Assembly (NCBI GenBank): GCA_930367205.1
Contig: OV884013.1
Location: 117,638,869-117,702,868 of the forward strand
DNA: 64,000 nucleotides
Direction: 5' to 3'
Source: Acanthosoma haemorrhoidale
Lineage: Eukaryota > Arthropoda > Insecta > Hemiptera > Acanthosomatidae
Part shown: positions 21,501 through 30,180 of the stretch, piece after piece
Position numbering within the stretch: the stretch's first letter is position 1
How the letters are laid out: the number at the start of each line of letters is the position of its first letter
Notes under the pieces: model-generated
Told to the model about the DNA's origin: nothing
The model's input: the letters and a program-made list of their open reading frames with translations, nothing else
Databases searched by the model: none
Position numbers and translations under genes: made by a program

Positions 21501-23434
21501 TGACTACCTAAATTGTATTTAACATTTATATGAGCATAAAAATGTATAAATCAACTAGATTGAAGTAGTTTTGTGGTCCACTATCATTACAATTGTGAAC
21601 TATATTCTTATTACTGATCACACTAAACAAGTTGTTTGGGTAAAAAAATATCTAAGTAGTTTAAAAGTTTCTCTCTTTTGTTATTATTGTAAATAAACAA
21701 AACACTGCATTTTTATTCAGCATTTTTCATTTAATGCTGACTGATAGTGATTTAATTTTATTTTCTGTAAGTTATTTAGAGAAAGGATTGCTTATAAATA
21801 ACTTTTTTAATTAACTTTATTTTAAAATTTTTAGTTAAAATAAAATAGTTGTATATTTCAAAAAGTTAGCATTTAAATTGGAAATCATGTAAATCACATG
21901 AGATAAGCAATTCAATTCAAACGAATTATACTATCAATGCTGTAACTTAGCACCATCAATTCTTCCGTGGAACAGCTCTGTCTTCAATATGACAAAATTT
22001 GGAAATATTATTTATATTGCTTAAGTTATTGTAACGTTGTGTTTATTTTGTTAAATATTGATTATGTATCCTTAAACTATGGTAAGAATTATAGTAGTTT
22101 CAGGATTGCTTGACCATGTGCACTTCATACAGAACAGTGTGCTCCTCCTTTACCCATTTGATCATCTCTCTGAGCTTTCTCCCCTAACCTCATCCTAATT
22201 AAAGTTATTATGTTTGTATTATATAATTTGCATAAAGTATAATAGATTTGAGGTATAGATAATTTGATTTTGGATTGATTTAAATTCAAAATATAAATTT
22301 ATTTCTTGAAAAACTTCATCTTTTTTGTGAATCATCATTTTTAAATACTAGCCTCCAGTGTGCATTTCTTTAGGATATCACAATATAAAGATATTCACTT
22401 AAGAGAAATGATCTTCCTTCTGATCTGAGATTATATGATGTTATTAATCAAACTTTAATAATTTACAGGTGTTTGTCATAATGACGATTATCCATATTTC
22501 TTTGATATGCCTTATAAATTTAGACCAGAAGGTTGGCCCAAAACTAATGATGTTCAGCTTTCGCAAACACTAATAAAGGCATGGGTTACATTTGCTAGAG
22601 AACAGTAAGTGTTTGTTGGATTTTCAATTTATTTAAGATAAATTATAATGTTTGTACATCCCTATGTGCCATCTTTATATTTTATATTATATATCTCTGT
22701 CCATCTCTATCAATCAAATCAACTGCATTGGTTGATTGCTACAGATTGCTGCATTGGCACGAGTGCTAAAATGACTTGTGCTAGCTTTAGATTTGGGAAT
22801 AATTGTATGATTGCCATAATTGAGCCCAATTCTAGCCTTAGTTAGGTTGAAGGGTAGGGTCCAAAATAGACTTACTTTAGTCATATGTTTGAAACTCAAA
22901 ACATTTGTTCTGAAGTGAGAAGCATGCTAGTTTATAATAAAATTATTTCTTTTAATGAGCAGTGTGAAGCTGATCAAAGTCATTAAAAACCATAAACCAC
23001 TAAAAATTAAACTTATGATTTGAAAAAGAGAAAAAAAAATTAAAAGCCCTAAGCATTGATCTGAAGCTATTTGTAAATAGAATATCTTAGCACAAGAAGA
23101 GAACTTAAAGCCACCCATTCTAGTGCTGCAGGTTCTAATTCTAATTATTTTGTATTATGAAAATATTCAAACAAATTACAGAGATTGGTGGTCCAGTAAT
23201 TAAAGGTTTCGGAATCAAGAAAAAACAAAACATTAAAATACAATTAAAAATAAATTTTACATAATTAATTCTTTTAAGATATTATTCATTTTGTTTAGGT
23301 CACCAAGTAATGCTATCCTGCAATGGAAGACATTTGAAGACAAGAGGTATTTAAACATAGAAAATGATGGAATTAAATTAAAGAAATATGAAGAGTATGA
23401 TGATATTTTTAATTTTTGGAAAGATGTAATTTAA
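12378..23434 (+). CDS. Carboxylesterase/cholinesterase-family protein, ten exons
   Basis: Joining ten exons (12378-12596, 12712-12849, 12923-13067, 13150-13335, 17590-17780, 17857-17989, 19909-20072, 20197-20338, 22469-22604, 23299-23434) gives 1,590 nt, 529 aa plus TAA. All nine introns are GT/AG and the frame is kept throughout. Visible family marks are the EDCLYLNVY signature (108-116), the oxyanion-hole HGGGF (132-136), the nucleophile elbow G211-N-S213-A-G, Glu331 in ADEG, and His443 in GVCHNDD. Cysteine pairs 94/110 and 268/276 match the two conserved disulfides. A signal peptide is likely ([13 protein letters not shown], 16-28), so the enzyme should be secreted or ER-lumenal and hydrolyse carboxylic esters. 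Its substrate, for example juvenile hormone, pheromone or xenobiotic, cannot be told. Met13 (12,414) is an equally good start because the signal peptide begins there. The residue before Ser is Asn, whereas Glu or Gln is usual. Confidence 0.92.
12712..12849 (+). CDS. Esterase exon 2
   Basis: 46 codons in phase 0 after TTTTTAG. Carries the PPKAARNW segment, Cys94 and the [10 protein letters not shown] signature. Ends in AAG before a GTACTT donor. Confidence 0.9.
12923..13067 (+). CDS. Esterase exon 3
   Basis: 145 nt after CATTTCAG, encoding the beta strand and the HGGGF oxyanion loop, then [11 protein letters not shown]. Ends one base into a glycine codon (donor GTATGT). Confidence 0.92.
13150..13335 (+). 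CDS. Esterase exon 4
   Basis: 186 nt after TCTTTTAAG. Contains the [15 protein letters not shown] helix and the nucleophile elbow FGNSAGS with Ser213. Ends one base into Gly230 (donor GTACTC), before the large intron that holds the hAT element. Confidence 0.92.
13336..13911. other. Esterase intron 4, part left of the hAT insertion
   Basis: AT-rich intron. Between about 13,383 and 13,480 lies a possible pogo/Tigger-like relic (listed separately). Nothing else was recognised. Confidence 0.6.
13383..13480. mobile_element. Possible pogo/Tigger-like relic in intron 4
   Basis: GGAGTCCCGATTATCTGTGG (13,401-13,420) resembles the GxxxCCCGATTATCCG words at the termini of pogo/Tigger-type elements, and an inverted GGATAATGAG follows at about 13,460. 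There is no coding capacity or target duplication, so the assignment rests on a short motif. Confidence 0.3.
13912..13919 (+). repeat. 8-bp target-site duplication (left) of the hAT element
   Basis: CCCTAGAG directly precedes the left terminus and is repeated exactly at 16,437-16,444. Eight bp with a central TA is the expected footprint of a hAT (Buster-type) insertion. Confidence 0.92.
13920..16436 (-). mobile_element. hAT DNA transposon, apparently full length (2,517 bp)
   Basis: The element lies between perfect 8-bp duplications CCCTAGAG. Its termini are imperfect inverted repeats: CAGGTATGGGCAAC at the left end and, read inward from the right end, CGTATGTGGGCAAC. Both ends have GC-rich subterminal parts (GCGGGCCGCG at about 13,977; GGCCGGATCCGGCC and CGCGGGCCGGC at about 16,398-16,420) that stand out from the AT-rich intron and may be transposase-binding or hairpin-forming sites. 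Inside is one uninterrupted 601-codon transposase ORF on the minus strand. The whole element sits in intron 4 of the esterase gene, opposite to its transcription. The exact duplication and intact ORF point to a recent insertion. Confidence 0.92.
14190..15995 (-). CDS. hAT-family transposase, BED-finger type (GTF2IRD2/ZBED5-like)
   Basis: Encodes 601 aa in one frame. The N terminus has a basic GRKRKV patch (7-12, possible nuclear signal) and a BED-like zinc finger with C38, C41, H56 and H61. The RNase-H-like catalytic core follows: D183 in ALDESTD, D250 in [10 protein letters not shown], then a conserved [11 protein letters not shown] segment, and a C-terminal hAT dimerisation part that includes a candidate acidic residue, E551 in CEQFFSLM. 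The closest familiar proteins are the transposon-derived GTF2IRD2, ZBED5 and SCAND3 group. It would cut and paste its own element in the nucleus. No frameshift or stop was seen and the length is normal, so it could be functional. Several Met codons lie at the start (residues 1, 3 and 4), so the exact start is uncertain by a few residues. Confidence 0.93.
   Translation of the reverse strand: MKMMSGGRKRKVDAEGRQFQEKWTEEFFFILHNGKPICLMCNESISVMKEFNIKRHYSTKHPTLLSLTGQIRKDKIQKLTANLEKQQQIFHRQRTQLDNVVKASFIVSSKLAKSLKPFAEGEFIKECMSEVCSVLCPEKKNEFEKISLSRRTVVRRIEMMANDIKTTLTGRMTGIESFSIALDESTDLSDIAQLAIFIRGVDKEFTITEELLALQPLKGTTTGEDIFNEVQKVFTSFGLPWSKLVGVCTDGAPSMVGLRKGFIGILNEKATELNVQKDGLIVLHCIIHQQNLCSKSIRLQNVMNVVVKTINFIRSRGLNHRQFKAFLDEISAEYDDVTYYCEVRWLSKGKMLKRFYELRNEIAEFMQIKDKPLSQLSDAKWICDLAFLVDLTGHLNDLNLKLQKQGQLVNDLYSHLKAFQNKIRLWEAHMLSGNSYHFTTLSAYENIAYAQYAEELKLLSEQFSIRFSDFKHMEDCFNLFATPTKSNVQNAPIHLQMELIEIQENSLLKSKFEDVELCDFYKKYLEEDHFPQLRKFARRLICAFGSTYKCEQFFSLMKVNKSKHRTRLTDDNLENSLRLCTSGINPNIDELVSQIQAQVSH
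16437..16444 (+). repeat. 8-bp target-site duplication (right) of the hAT element
   Basis: CCCTAGAG, identical to 13,912-13,919. Removing one copy together with the element restores a continuous intron. Confidence 0.92.
16445..17589. other. Esterase intron 4, part right of the hAT insertion
   Basis: Very AT-rich intron sequence. Open frames at 16,549-16,752 and 17,294-17,503 show no family features. The intron ends with TTTTTATAG before exon 5. Confidence 0.6.
17590..17780 (+). CDS. Esterase exon 5
   Basis: 191 nt completing Gly230 and reading KGCISQSG, the usual segment after the nucleophile elbow, then Cys268 and Cys276 of the second disulfide. Phase 0 at the end (donor GTAAAA). Confidence 0.9.
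17857..17989 (+). CDS. Esterase exon 6
   Basis: 133 nt after GAAACAG. Carries [10 protein letters not shown] and the acid-residue motif ITADEGMLF with Glu331. Ends one base into Tyr338, donor GTAAGT. Confidence 0.9.
18697..18766. mobile_element. Possible pogo/Tigger-like or MITE end
   Basis: CAGTAGGACTCTTAGTTATG followed by ACACCCAATTCGGGC resembles the start of many pogo/Tigger-type elements (CAGTxGxACTC..TTAxxxxGxCAC). It stands just before the hairpin at 18,802 and the two may belong to the same nonautonomous element. No right end was found. Confidence 0.25.
18802..18849. repeat. Perfect 22-bp inverted repeat with 4-nt loop
   Basis: Arms 18,802-18,823 and 18,828-18,849 are exact reverse complements (arm core GATTCTGCTGATACCC), separated by AAAG. 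Transcribed with the esterase intron it would form a 22-bp hairpin. The arms are too short for a typical metazoan miRNA precursor. A fold-back MITE core or recent template-switch event is as likely. Confidence 0.9.
19909..20072 (+). CDS. Esterase exon 7
   Basis: 164 nt after GATTTCAG, completing Tyr338 and encoding a helical, charged part of the C-terminal half ([11 protein letters not shown] onward). Ends in phase 0 before GTATAA. Confidence 0.85.
20197..20338 (+). CDS. Esterase exon 8
   Basis: 142 nt after CTCTTTTAG. Encodes [15 protein letters not shown] and [10 protein letters not shown], the usual strand before the catalytic histidine. Ends one base into Gly440 (donor GTATTT). Confidence 0.9.
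20339..22468. other. Esterase intron 8
   Basis: A 2.1-kb AT-rich intron. At 20,815-21,027 both strands are open for about 70 codons. The minus frame contains a GTAAGT donor-like site, which hints at a decayed gene or transposon fragment, but no family is recognised. A GC-richer patch at 20,400-20,540 is also unexplained. Confidence 0.6.
22469..22604 (+). CDS. Esterase exon 9
   Basis: 136 nt after ATTTACAG. Contains the catalytic His443 in [12 protein letters not shown] and the [11 protein letters not shown] helix. Ends two bases into Gln485, donor GTAAGT. Confidence 0.92.
22605..23298. other. Esterase intron 9
   Basis: AT-rich intron of 694 bp. Overlapping open frames at 22,648-22,899 and 22,927-23,118 have no family features. 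Confidence 0.6.
23299..23434 (+). CDS. Esterase exon 10 and stop
   Basis: 136 nt after [28 protein letters not shown], the expected W..F....YL end of the fold, then FNFWKDVI and TAA (23,432-23,434). Confidence 0.9.
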
Positions 23435-23659
23435 AAAATATTGAAGTTATAGAGTAATTATATATTTCATATAAAAATGCCAACCTCATATAAGAATGCC
23501 AAAACAATCAACCCTACTCCCTGATCATTTTAATCCTTATAAAAATTCCCTCTTTTACCATGCACAAAACGGTATTCTACAAACAGTTAGGAGAATAGAT
23601 ATATAGCAAATTGAAAGTAGTAGCCCTAAGAAGTGATCATATCAAGGGATGATATGATT
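23435..23659 (+). other. Esterase 3' flank between stop codon and satellite
   Basis: About 225 bp, AT-rich. No AATAAA is present; TATAAA (about 23,472 and 23,539) is the only near-canonical polyadenylation hexamer. A short word, ATAAAAATGCCAA, recurs in part as ATAAGAATGCCAA at about 23,491. The 3' UTR must end here with a variant signal or continue into the repeats. Confidence 0.6.
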
Positions 23660-24074
23660 GAATTCGTATCAGGAGAACAGAAGGAAACAGGAGCTCACTA
23701 TTTCACGCAATATTCCTATTATATCGAAATAATGATACTTTTAGAGGGCATTCGTATCAAGAGAGCAAAAGGCAACAGGAGTTCACTTTTACACCCAATA
23801 TTCCTATTATATCGAAAAAATGCGACGTTTAGACGGGATTCGTATCAGGAGAACAGAGGGTAACAGGAGCTCACTATGTCACCCAATATTCCTATTATAT
23901 CAAAAAAATGCTAGTTTTCGTCAGGATTCGTACCAGGAAAACAGAGGGCAACAGGGGCTCACTAATTCACCCAATATTCCTATTATATCGAAATACTGCT
24001 ACCTTTAGACGGCATTCGGATCAGGAGAACAGAAGGCAACAGAAGCTTACTTTTACACCCAATATTCCTATTAT
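23660..24074 (+). repeat. Left edge of the 88-bp satellite, diverged units
   Basis: About 4.7 units of the satellite, clearly more diverged from one another than the units further right. Successive units are marked by GAGGGCATTCG..GAGAGCAAAAGG, GCGACGTTTAGACGGG, ATCAAAAAAATGCTAG and GACGGCATTCGG. The first recognisable match begins near 23,660. The open frames 23,633-23,863 and 23,820-24,008 are repeat sequence, not genes. Confidence 0.92.
24061..24074 (+). repeat. 14-bp target-site duplication, left of the Jockey fragment
   Basis: AATATTCCTATTAT, the start of a satellite unit, present again at 24,927-24,940 on the other side of the insertion. Confidence 0.85.
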
Positions 24075-24756
24075 TATTGACACTGCAGTCTTGTCAACCC
24101 ACCCAGACCCCGAGATAGCATCCCATAACCTTCAAAAACACCTTGACGAGATCGAGTATTGGTGCAATCAATGGCGGATCAAAGTTAATGAAGCAAAATG
24201 CTCCCACATTACCTTCACCCTTTGTCGCAAGACTTGTCCATTAGTTTATTTTAATTCTATTCCTCTCCCAGTAACCGAGACAGTACGGTACTTAGGCTTC
24301 CATCTCGACAAACGACTGACCTGGAACCCACATACGAGACTAAAAAGACAAGAACTAAACAGACGCTTTGGACAACTGTACAGACTACTTCAAAGGACAT
24401 CCCATCTCTCAATAGAAAATAAACTACTAATCTACAAAGTTATACTTAAACCAATCTGGACATACGGAATAGAGCTATGGGGGACAGCAAAAAAGTCGAA
24501 CATCAAGCGTATCCAATCCTTTCAATCCAAAGTCCTGAGAACAATAGTAAATGCCCCTTATTATGTCAGCAACAAAACCCTTCATAACGACCTTAATATA
24601 CCCTACATTCTAGAACTCATCCCTTCCAAGTTTATGAAATTCCACAGTAGCCTTTCCAACCACCCTAATCCTGTAGCACAGTCTTTGCACTGCGCCACTC
24701 ATCCCTATAATCCTCCTCGGAGACTGAAACGGCAGTGGCCTCGTGACCTGCTATAA
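24075..24756 (+). pseudogene. C-terminal part of Jockey-type reverse transcriptase
   Basis: About 226 residues up to a natural stop. It begins inside the catalytic ADDTA motif (only DTAVLS remains) and continues through WCNQWRIKVNEAKC, VRYLGFHLDKRLTWNPH, LLIYKVILKPIWTYGIELWG and IQSFQSKVLRTI, which are standard downstream RT/thumb motifs of the Jockey clade. The active-site aspartates and everything N-terminal are missing, so it is dead by truncation. The open frame seems to begin at 23,908 only because the preceding satellite units happen to lack stops in that frame. Confidence 0.93.
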
Positions 24757-24909
24757 TCGCGTGACAGTGGGAGTCCTGGCAATGGCCAATTTCTCCAATC
24801 ATGTCCTAGTATGAATGAGCGAGTGAATGATGACTGTAAATATGGTATGAATGAGATCATTTATCTGCATTATTATTGCCTTATAAAAGGCAGATTGTAA
24901 TTATTTCAC

Positions 24910-24915
24910 AATAAA
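24910..24915 (+). terminator. AATAAA polyadenylation signal in the Jockey fragment
   Basis: The first canonical AATAAA on the plus strand downstream of the esterase stop codon. It is the element's own signal. Whether it also serves the esterase transcript, about 1.5 kb upstream, is unknown. Confidence 0.6.
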
Positions 24916-24926
24916 GTTCTGATTTG

Positions 24927-24940
24927 AATATTCCTATTAT
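24927..24940 (+). repeat. 14-bp target-site duplication, right of the Jockey fragment
   Basis: AATATTCCTATTAT, identical to 24,061-24,074; the satellite resumes here in register. Confidence 0.85.
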
Positions 24941-26129
24941 ATCGAAATAATGCTACTTTTAGACGTGATTCGTATCAGGAGAACAGAAGGGAACAAGAGC
25001 TCACTTTTACACCGAATATTCCTATTATATCGAAAAAATGCTACTTTTAGACTAGATTAGTATCAGGAGAACAGAAGGGAACAGGAGCTCACTTTTACAC
25101 CGAATATTCCTATTATATCGAAAAAATGCTACTTTTAGACTAGATTAGTATCAGGAGAACAGAAGGGAACAGGAGCTCACTTTTACACCGAATATTCCTA
25201 TTATATCGAAAAAATGCTACTTTTAGACTAGATTAGTATCAGGAGAACAGAAGGGAACAGGAGCTCACTTTTACACCGAATATTCCTATTATATCGAAAA
25301 AATGCTACTTTTAGACTAGATTAGTATCAGGAGAACAGAAGGGAACAGGAGCTCACTTTTACGACGAATATTCCTATTATATCGAAAAAATGCTACTTTT
25401 AGACTAGATTAGTATCAGGAGAACAGAAGGGAACAGGAGCTCACTTTTACACCGAATATTCCTATTATATCGAAAAAATGCTACTTTTAGACTAGATTAG
25501 TATCAGGAGAACAGAAGGGAACAGGAGCTCACTTTTACACCGAATATTCCTATGATATCGAAAAAATGCTACTTTTAGACTAGATTAGTATCAGGAGAAC
25601 AGAAGGGAACAGGAGCTCACTTTTACACCGAATATTCCTATTATATCGAAAAAATGCTACTTTTAGACTAGATTAGTATCAGGAGAACAGAAGGGAACAG
25701 GAGCTCACTTTTACACCGAATATTCCTATTATATCGAAAAAATGCTACTTTTAGACTAGATTAGTATCAGGAGAACAGAAGGCAACAGGAGCTTACTTTT
25801 ACACCCAATATTCCTATTATATCGAAATAATGCTACTTTTAGACGTGATTCGTATCAGGAGAACAGAAGGGAACAGGAGCTCACTTTTACACCGAATATT
25901 CCTATTATATTGAAAAAATGCTACTTTTAGACTAGATTAGTATCAGGAGAACAGAAGGGAACAGGAGCTCACTTTTACACCGAATATTCCTATTATATCG
26001 AAAAAATGCTACTTTTAGACTAGATTAGTATCAGGAGAACAGAAGGGAACAGGAGCTCACTTTTACACCGAATATTCCTATTATATCGAAAAAATGCTAC
26101 TTTTAGACTAGATTAGTATCAGGAGAACA

Positions 26130-27890
26130 GAAGGCAACAGGAGCTTACTTTTACACCCAATATTCCTATTATATCGAAATAATGCTACTTTTAGACGTGA
26201 TTCGTATCAGGAGAACAGAAGGGAACAGGAGCTCACTTTTACACCGAATATTCCTATTATATCGAAAAAATGCTACTTTTAGACTAGATTAGTATCAGGA
26301 AAACAGAAGGGAACAGGAGCTCACTTTTACACCGAATATTCCTATTATATCGAAAAAATGCTACTTTTAGACTAGATTAGTATCAGGAGAACAGAAGGGA
26401 ACAGGAGCTCACTTTTACACCGAATATTCCTATTATATCGAAAAAATGCTACTTTTAGACTAGATTAGTATCAGGAGAACAGAAGGGAACAGGAGCTCAC
26501 TTTTACACCGAATATTCCTATTATATCGAAAAAATGCTACTTTTAGACTAGATTAGTATCAGGAGAACAGAAGGCAACAGGAGCTTACTTTTACACCCAA
26601 TATTCCTATTATATCGAAATAATGCTACTTTTAGACGTGATTCGTATCAGGAGAACAGAAGGGAACAGGAGCTCACTTTTACACCGAATATTCCTATTAT
26701 ATTGAAAAAATGCTACTTTTAGACTAGATTAGTATCAGGAGAACAGAAGGGAACAGGAGCTCACTTTTGCACCGAATATTCCTATTATATCGAAAAAATG
26801 CTACTTTTAGACTAGATTAGTATCAGGAGAACAGAAGGGAACAGGAGCTCACTTTTACACCGAATATTCCTATTATATCGAAAAAATGCTACTTTTAGAC
26901 TAGATTAGTATCAGGAGAACAGAAGGCAACAGGAGCTTACTTTTACACCCAATATTCCTATTATATCGAAATAATGCTACTTTTAGACGTGATTCGTATC
27001 AGGAGAACAGAAGGGAACAGGAGCTCACTTTTACACCGAATATTCCTATTATATCGAAAAAATGCTACTTTTAGACTAGATTAGTATCAGGAGAACAGAA
27101 GGGAACAGGAGCTCACTTTTACACCGAATATTCCTATTATATCGAAAAAATGCTACTTTTAGACTAGATTAGTATCAGGAGAACAGAAGGGAACAGGAGC
27201 TCACTTTTAAACTGAATATTCCTATTATATCGAAAAAATGCTACTTTTAGACTAGATTAGTATCAGGAGAACAGAAGGGAACAGGAGCTCACTTTTACAC
27301 CGAATATTCCTATTATATCGAAAAAATGCTACTTTTAGACTAGATTAGTATCAGGAGAACAGAAGGGAACAGGAGCTCACTTTAACACCAAATATTCCTA
27401 TTATATCGAAAAAATGCTACTTTTAGACTAGATTAGTATCAGGAGAACAGAAGGGAACAAGCGCTCACTTTTACACCGAATATTCCTATTATATCGAAAA
27501 AATGCTACTTTTAGACTAGATTAGTATCAGGAGAACAGAAGGGAACAGGAGCTCACTTTTACACTGAATATTCCTATTATATCGAAAAAATGCTACTTTT
27601 AGACTAGATTAGTATCAGGAGAACAGAAGGGAACAGGAGCTCACTTTTACACCGAATATTCCTATTATATCGAAAAAATGCTACTTTTAGACTAGATTAG
27701 TATCAGGAGAACAGAAGGGAACAGGAGCTCACTTTTACACCGAATATTCCTATTATATCGAAAAAATGCTACTTTTAGACTAGATTAGTATCAGGAGAAC
27801 AGAAGGGAACAGGAGCTCACTTTTACGACGAATATTCCTATTATATCGAAAAAATGCTACTTTTAGACTAGATTAGTATCAGGAGAACAG
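26130..27890 (+). repeat. Block duplication A1 (offset 2,288 bp)
   Basis: The ordered markers GGCAACAGGAGCTTAC at 26,129, 26,569 and 26,921, AAACAG at 26,300, TTTAAACTGAAT at 27,208, AACAAGCGCTCAC at 27,456 and ACGACG near 27,825 all recur 2,288 bp (26 units) later. Left and right limits are set by markers that are not shared. Confidence 0.85.
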
Positions 27891-28416
27891 AAGGGAACAG
27901 GAGCTCACTTTTACACCGAATATTCCTATTATATCGAAAAAATGCTACATTTAGACTAGATTAGTATCAGGAGAACAGAAGGGGACAGGAGCTCACTTTT
28001 ACACCGAATATTCCTATTATATCGAAAAAATGCTACTTTTAGACTAGATTAGTATCAGGAGAACAGAAGGGAACAGGAGCTCACTTTTACACCGAATATT
28101 CCTATTATATCGAAAAAATGCTACTTTTAGACTAGATTAGTATCAGGAGAACAGAAGGGAACAGGAGCTCACTTTTACACCGAATATTCCTATTATATCG
28201 AAAAAATGCTACTTTTAGACTAGATTAGTATCAGGAGAACAGAAGGGAACAGGAGCTCACTTTTACACCGAATATTCCTATTATATCGAAAAAATACTAC
28301 TTTTAGACTAGATTAGTATCAGGAGAACAGAAGGGAACAGGAGCTCACTTTTACACCGAATATTCCTATTATATCGAAAAAATGCTACTTTTAGACTAGA
28401 TTAGTATCAGGAGAAC

Positions 28417-30180
28417 AGAAGGCAACAGGAGCTTACTTTTACACCCAATATTCCTATTATATCGAAATAATGCTACTTTTAGACGTGATTCGTATCAGGA
28501 GAACAGAAGGGAACAGGAGCTCACTTTTACACCGAATATTCCTATTATATCGAAAAAATGCTACTTTTAGACTAGATTAGTATCAGGAAAACAGAAGGGA
28601 ACAGGAGCTCACTTTTACACCGAATATTCCTATTATATCGAAAAAATGCTACTTTTAGACTAGATTAGTATCAGGAGAACAGAAGGGAACAGGAGCTCAC
28701 TTTTACACCGAATATTCCTATTATATCGAAAAAATGCTACTTTTAGACTAGATTAGTATCAGGAGAACAGAAGGGAACAGGAGCTCACTTTTACACCGAA
28801 TATTCCTATTATATCGAAAAAATGCTACTTTTAGACTAGATTAGTATCAGGAGAACAGAAGGCAACAGGAGCTTACTTTTACACCCAATATTCCTATTAT
28901 ATCGAAATAATGCTACTTTTAGACGTGATTCGTATAAGGAGAACAGAAGGGAACAGGAGCTCACTTTTACACCGAATATTCCTATTATATTGAAAAAATG
29001 CTACTTTTAGACTAGATTAGTATCAGGAGAACAGAAGGGAACAGGAGCTCACTTTTGCACCGAATATTCCTATTATATCGAAAAAATGCTACTTTTAGAC
29101 TAGATTAGTATCAGGAGAACAGAAGGGAACAGGAGCTCACTTTTACACCGAATATTCCTATTATATCGAAAAAATGCTACTTTTAGACTAGATTAGTATC
29201 AGGAGAACAGAAGGCAACAGGAGCTTACTTTTACACCCAATATTCCTATTATATCGAAATAATGCTACTTTTAGACGTGATTCGTATCAGGAGAACAGAA
29301 GGGAACAGGAGCTCACTTTTACACCGAATATTCCTATTATATCGAAAAAATGCTACTTTTAGACTAGATTAGTATCAGGAGAACAGAAGGGAACAGGAGC
29401 TCACTTTTACACCGAATATTCCTATTATATCGAAAAAATGCTACTTTTAGACTAGATTAGTATCAGGAGAACAGAAGGGAACAGGAGCTCACTTTTAAAC
29501 TGAATATTCCTATTATATCGAAAAAATGCTACTTTTAGACTAGATTAGTATCAGGAGAACAGAAGGGAACAGGAGCTCACTTTTACACCGAATATTCCTA
29601 TTATATCGAAAAAATGCTACTTTTAGACTAGATTAGTATCAGGAGAACAGAAGGGAACAGGAGCTCACTTTAACACCAAATATTCCTATTATATCGAAAA
29701 AATGCTACTTTTAGACTAGATTAGTATCAGGAGAACAGAAGGGAACAAGCGCTCACTTTTACACCGAATATTCCTATTATATCGAAAAAATGCTACTTTT
29801 AGACTAGATTAGTATCAGGAGAACAGAAGGGAACAGGAGCTCACTTTTACACTGAATATTCCTATTATATCGAAAAAATGCTACTTTTAGACTAGATTAG
29901 TATCAGGAGAACAGAAGGGAACAGGAGCTCACTTTTACACCGAATATTCCTATTATATCGAAAAAATGCTACTTTTAGACTAGATTAGTATCAGGAGAAC
30001 AGAAGGGAACAGGAGCTCACTTTTACACCGAATATTCCTATTATATCGAAAAAATGCTACTTTTAGACTAGATTAGTATCAGGAGAACAGAAGGGAACAG
30101 GAGCTCACTTTTACGACGAATATTCCTATTATATCGAAAAAATGCTACTTTTAGACTAGATTAGTATCAGGAGAACAGAA
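28417..30180 (+). repeat. Block duplication A2 (copy of 26,130-27,890)
   Basis: Repeats the marker order of A1 at 28,417, 28,857, 29,209, 29,496, 29,744 and 30,113. One private change is seen (CGTATAAGGAG at about 28,932), so the copies are recent but not identical. Confidence 0.85.

Larger units (their letters stand above)
24075..24926 (+). mobile_element. 5'-truncated Jockey-like non-LTR retrotransposon in the satellite
   Basis: 852 bp that is not satellite, bounded by a 14-bp direct repeat of satellite sequence. It contains the end of the reverse-transcriptase ORF, a 170-bp 3' UTR and AATAAA at 24,910-24,915, 11 nt before the end. No poly-A tail is left. Deleting the element and one duplication gives back a normal 88-bp unit, so it jumped into an existing array. 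Related 3' ends lie at 343, 6,729 and 7,709. Confidence 0.93.

Noticed and set aside
23908..24074. N-terminal part of the 282-codon frame as real protein
   Set aside because: The first 55 or so codons are satellite. Only the part after the insertion junction at 24,075 is reverse transcriptase.
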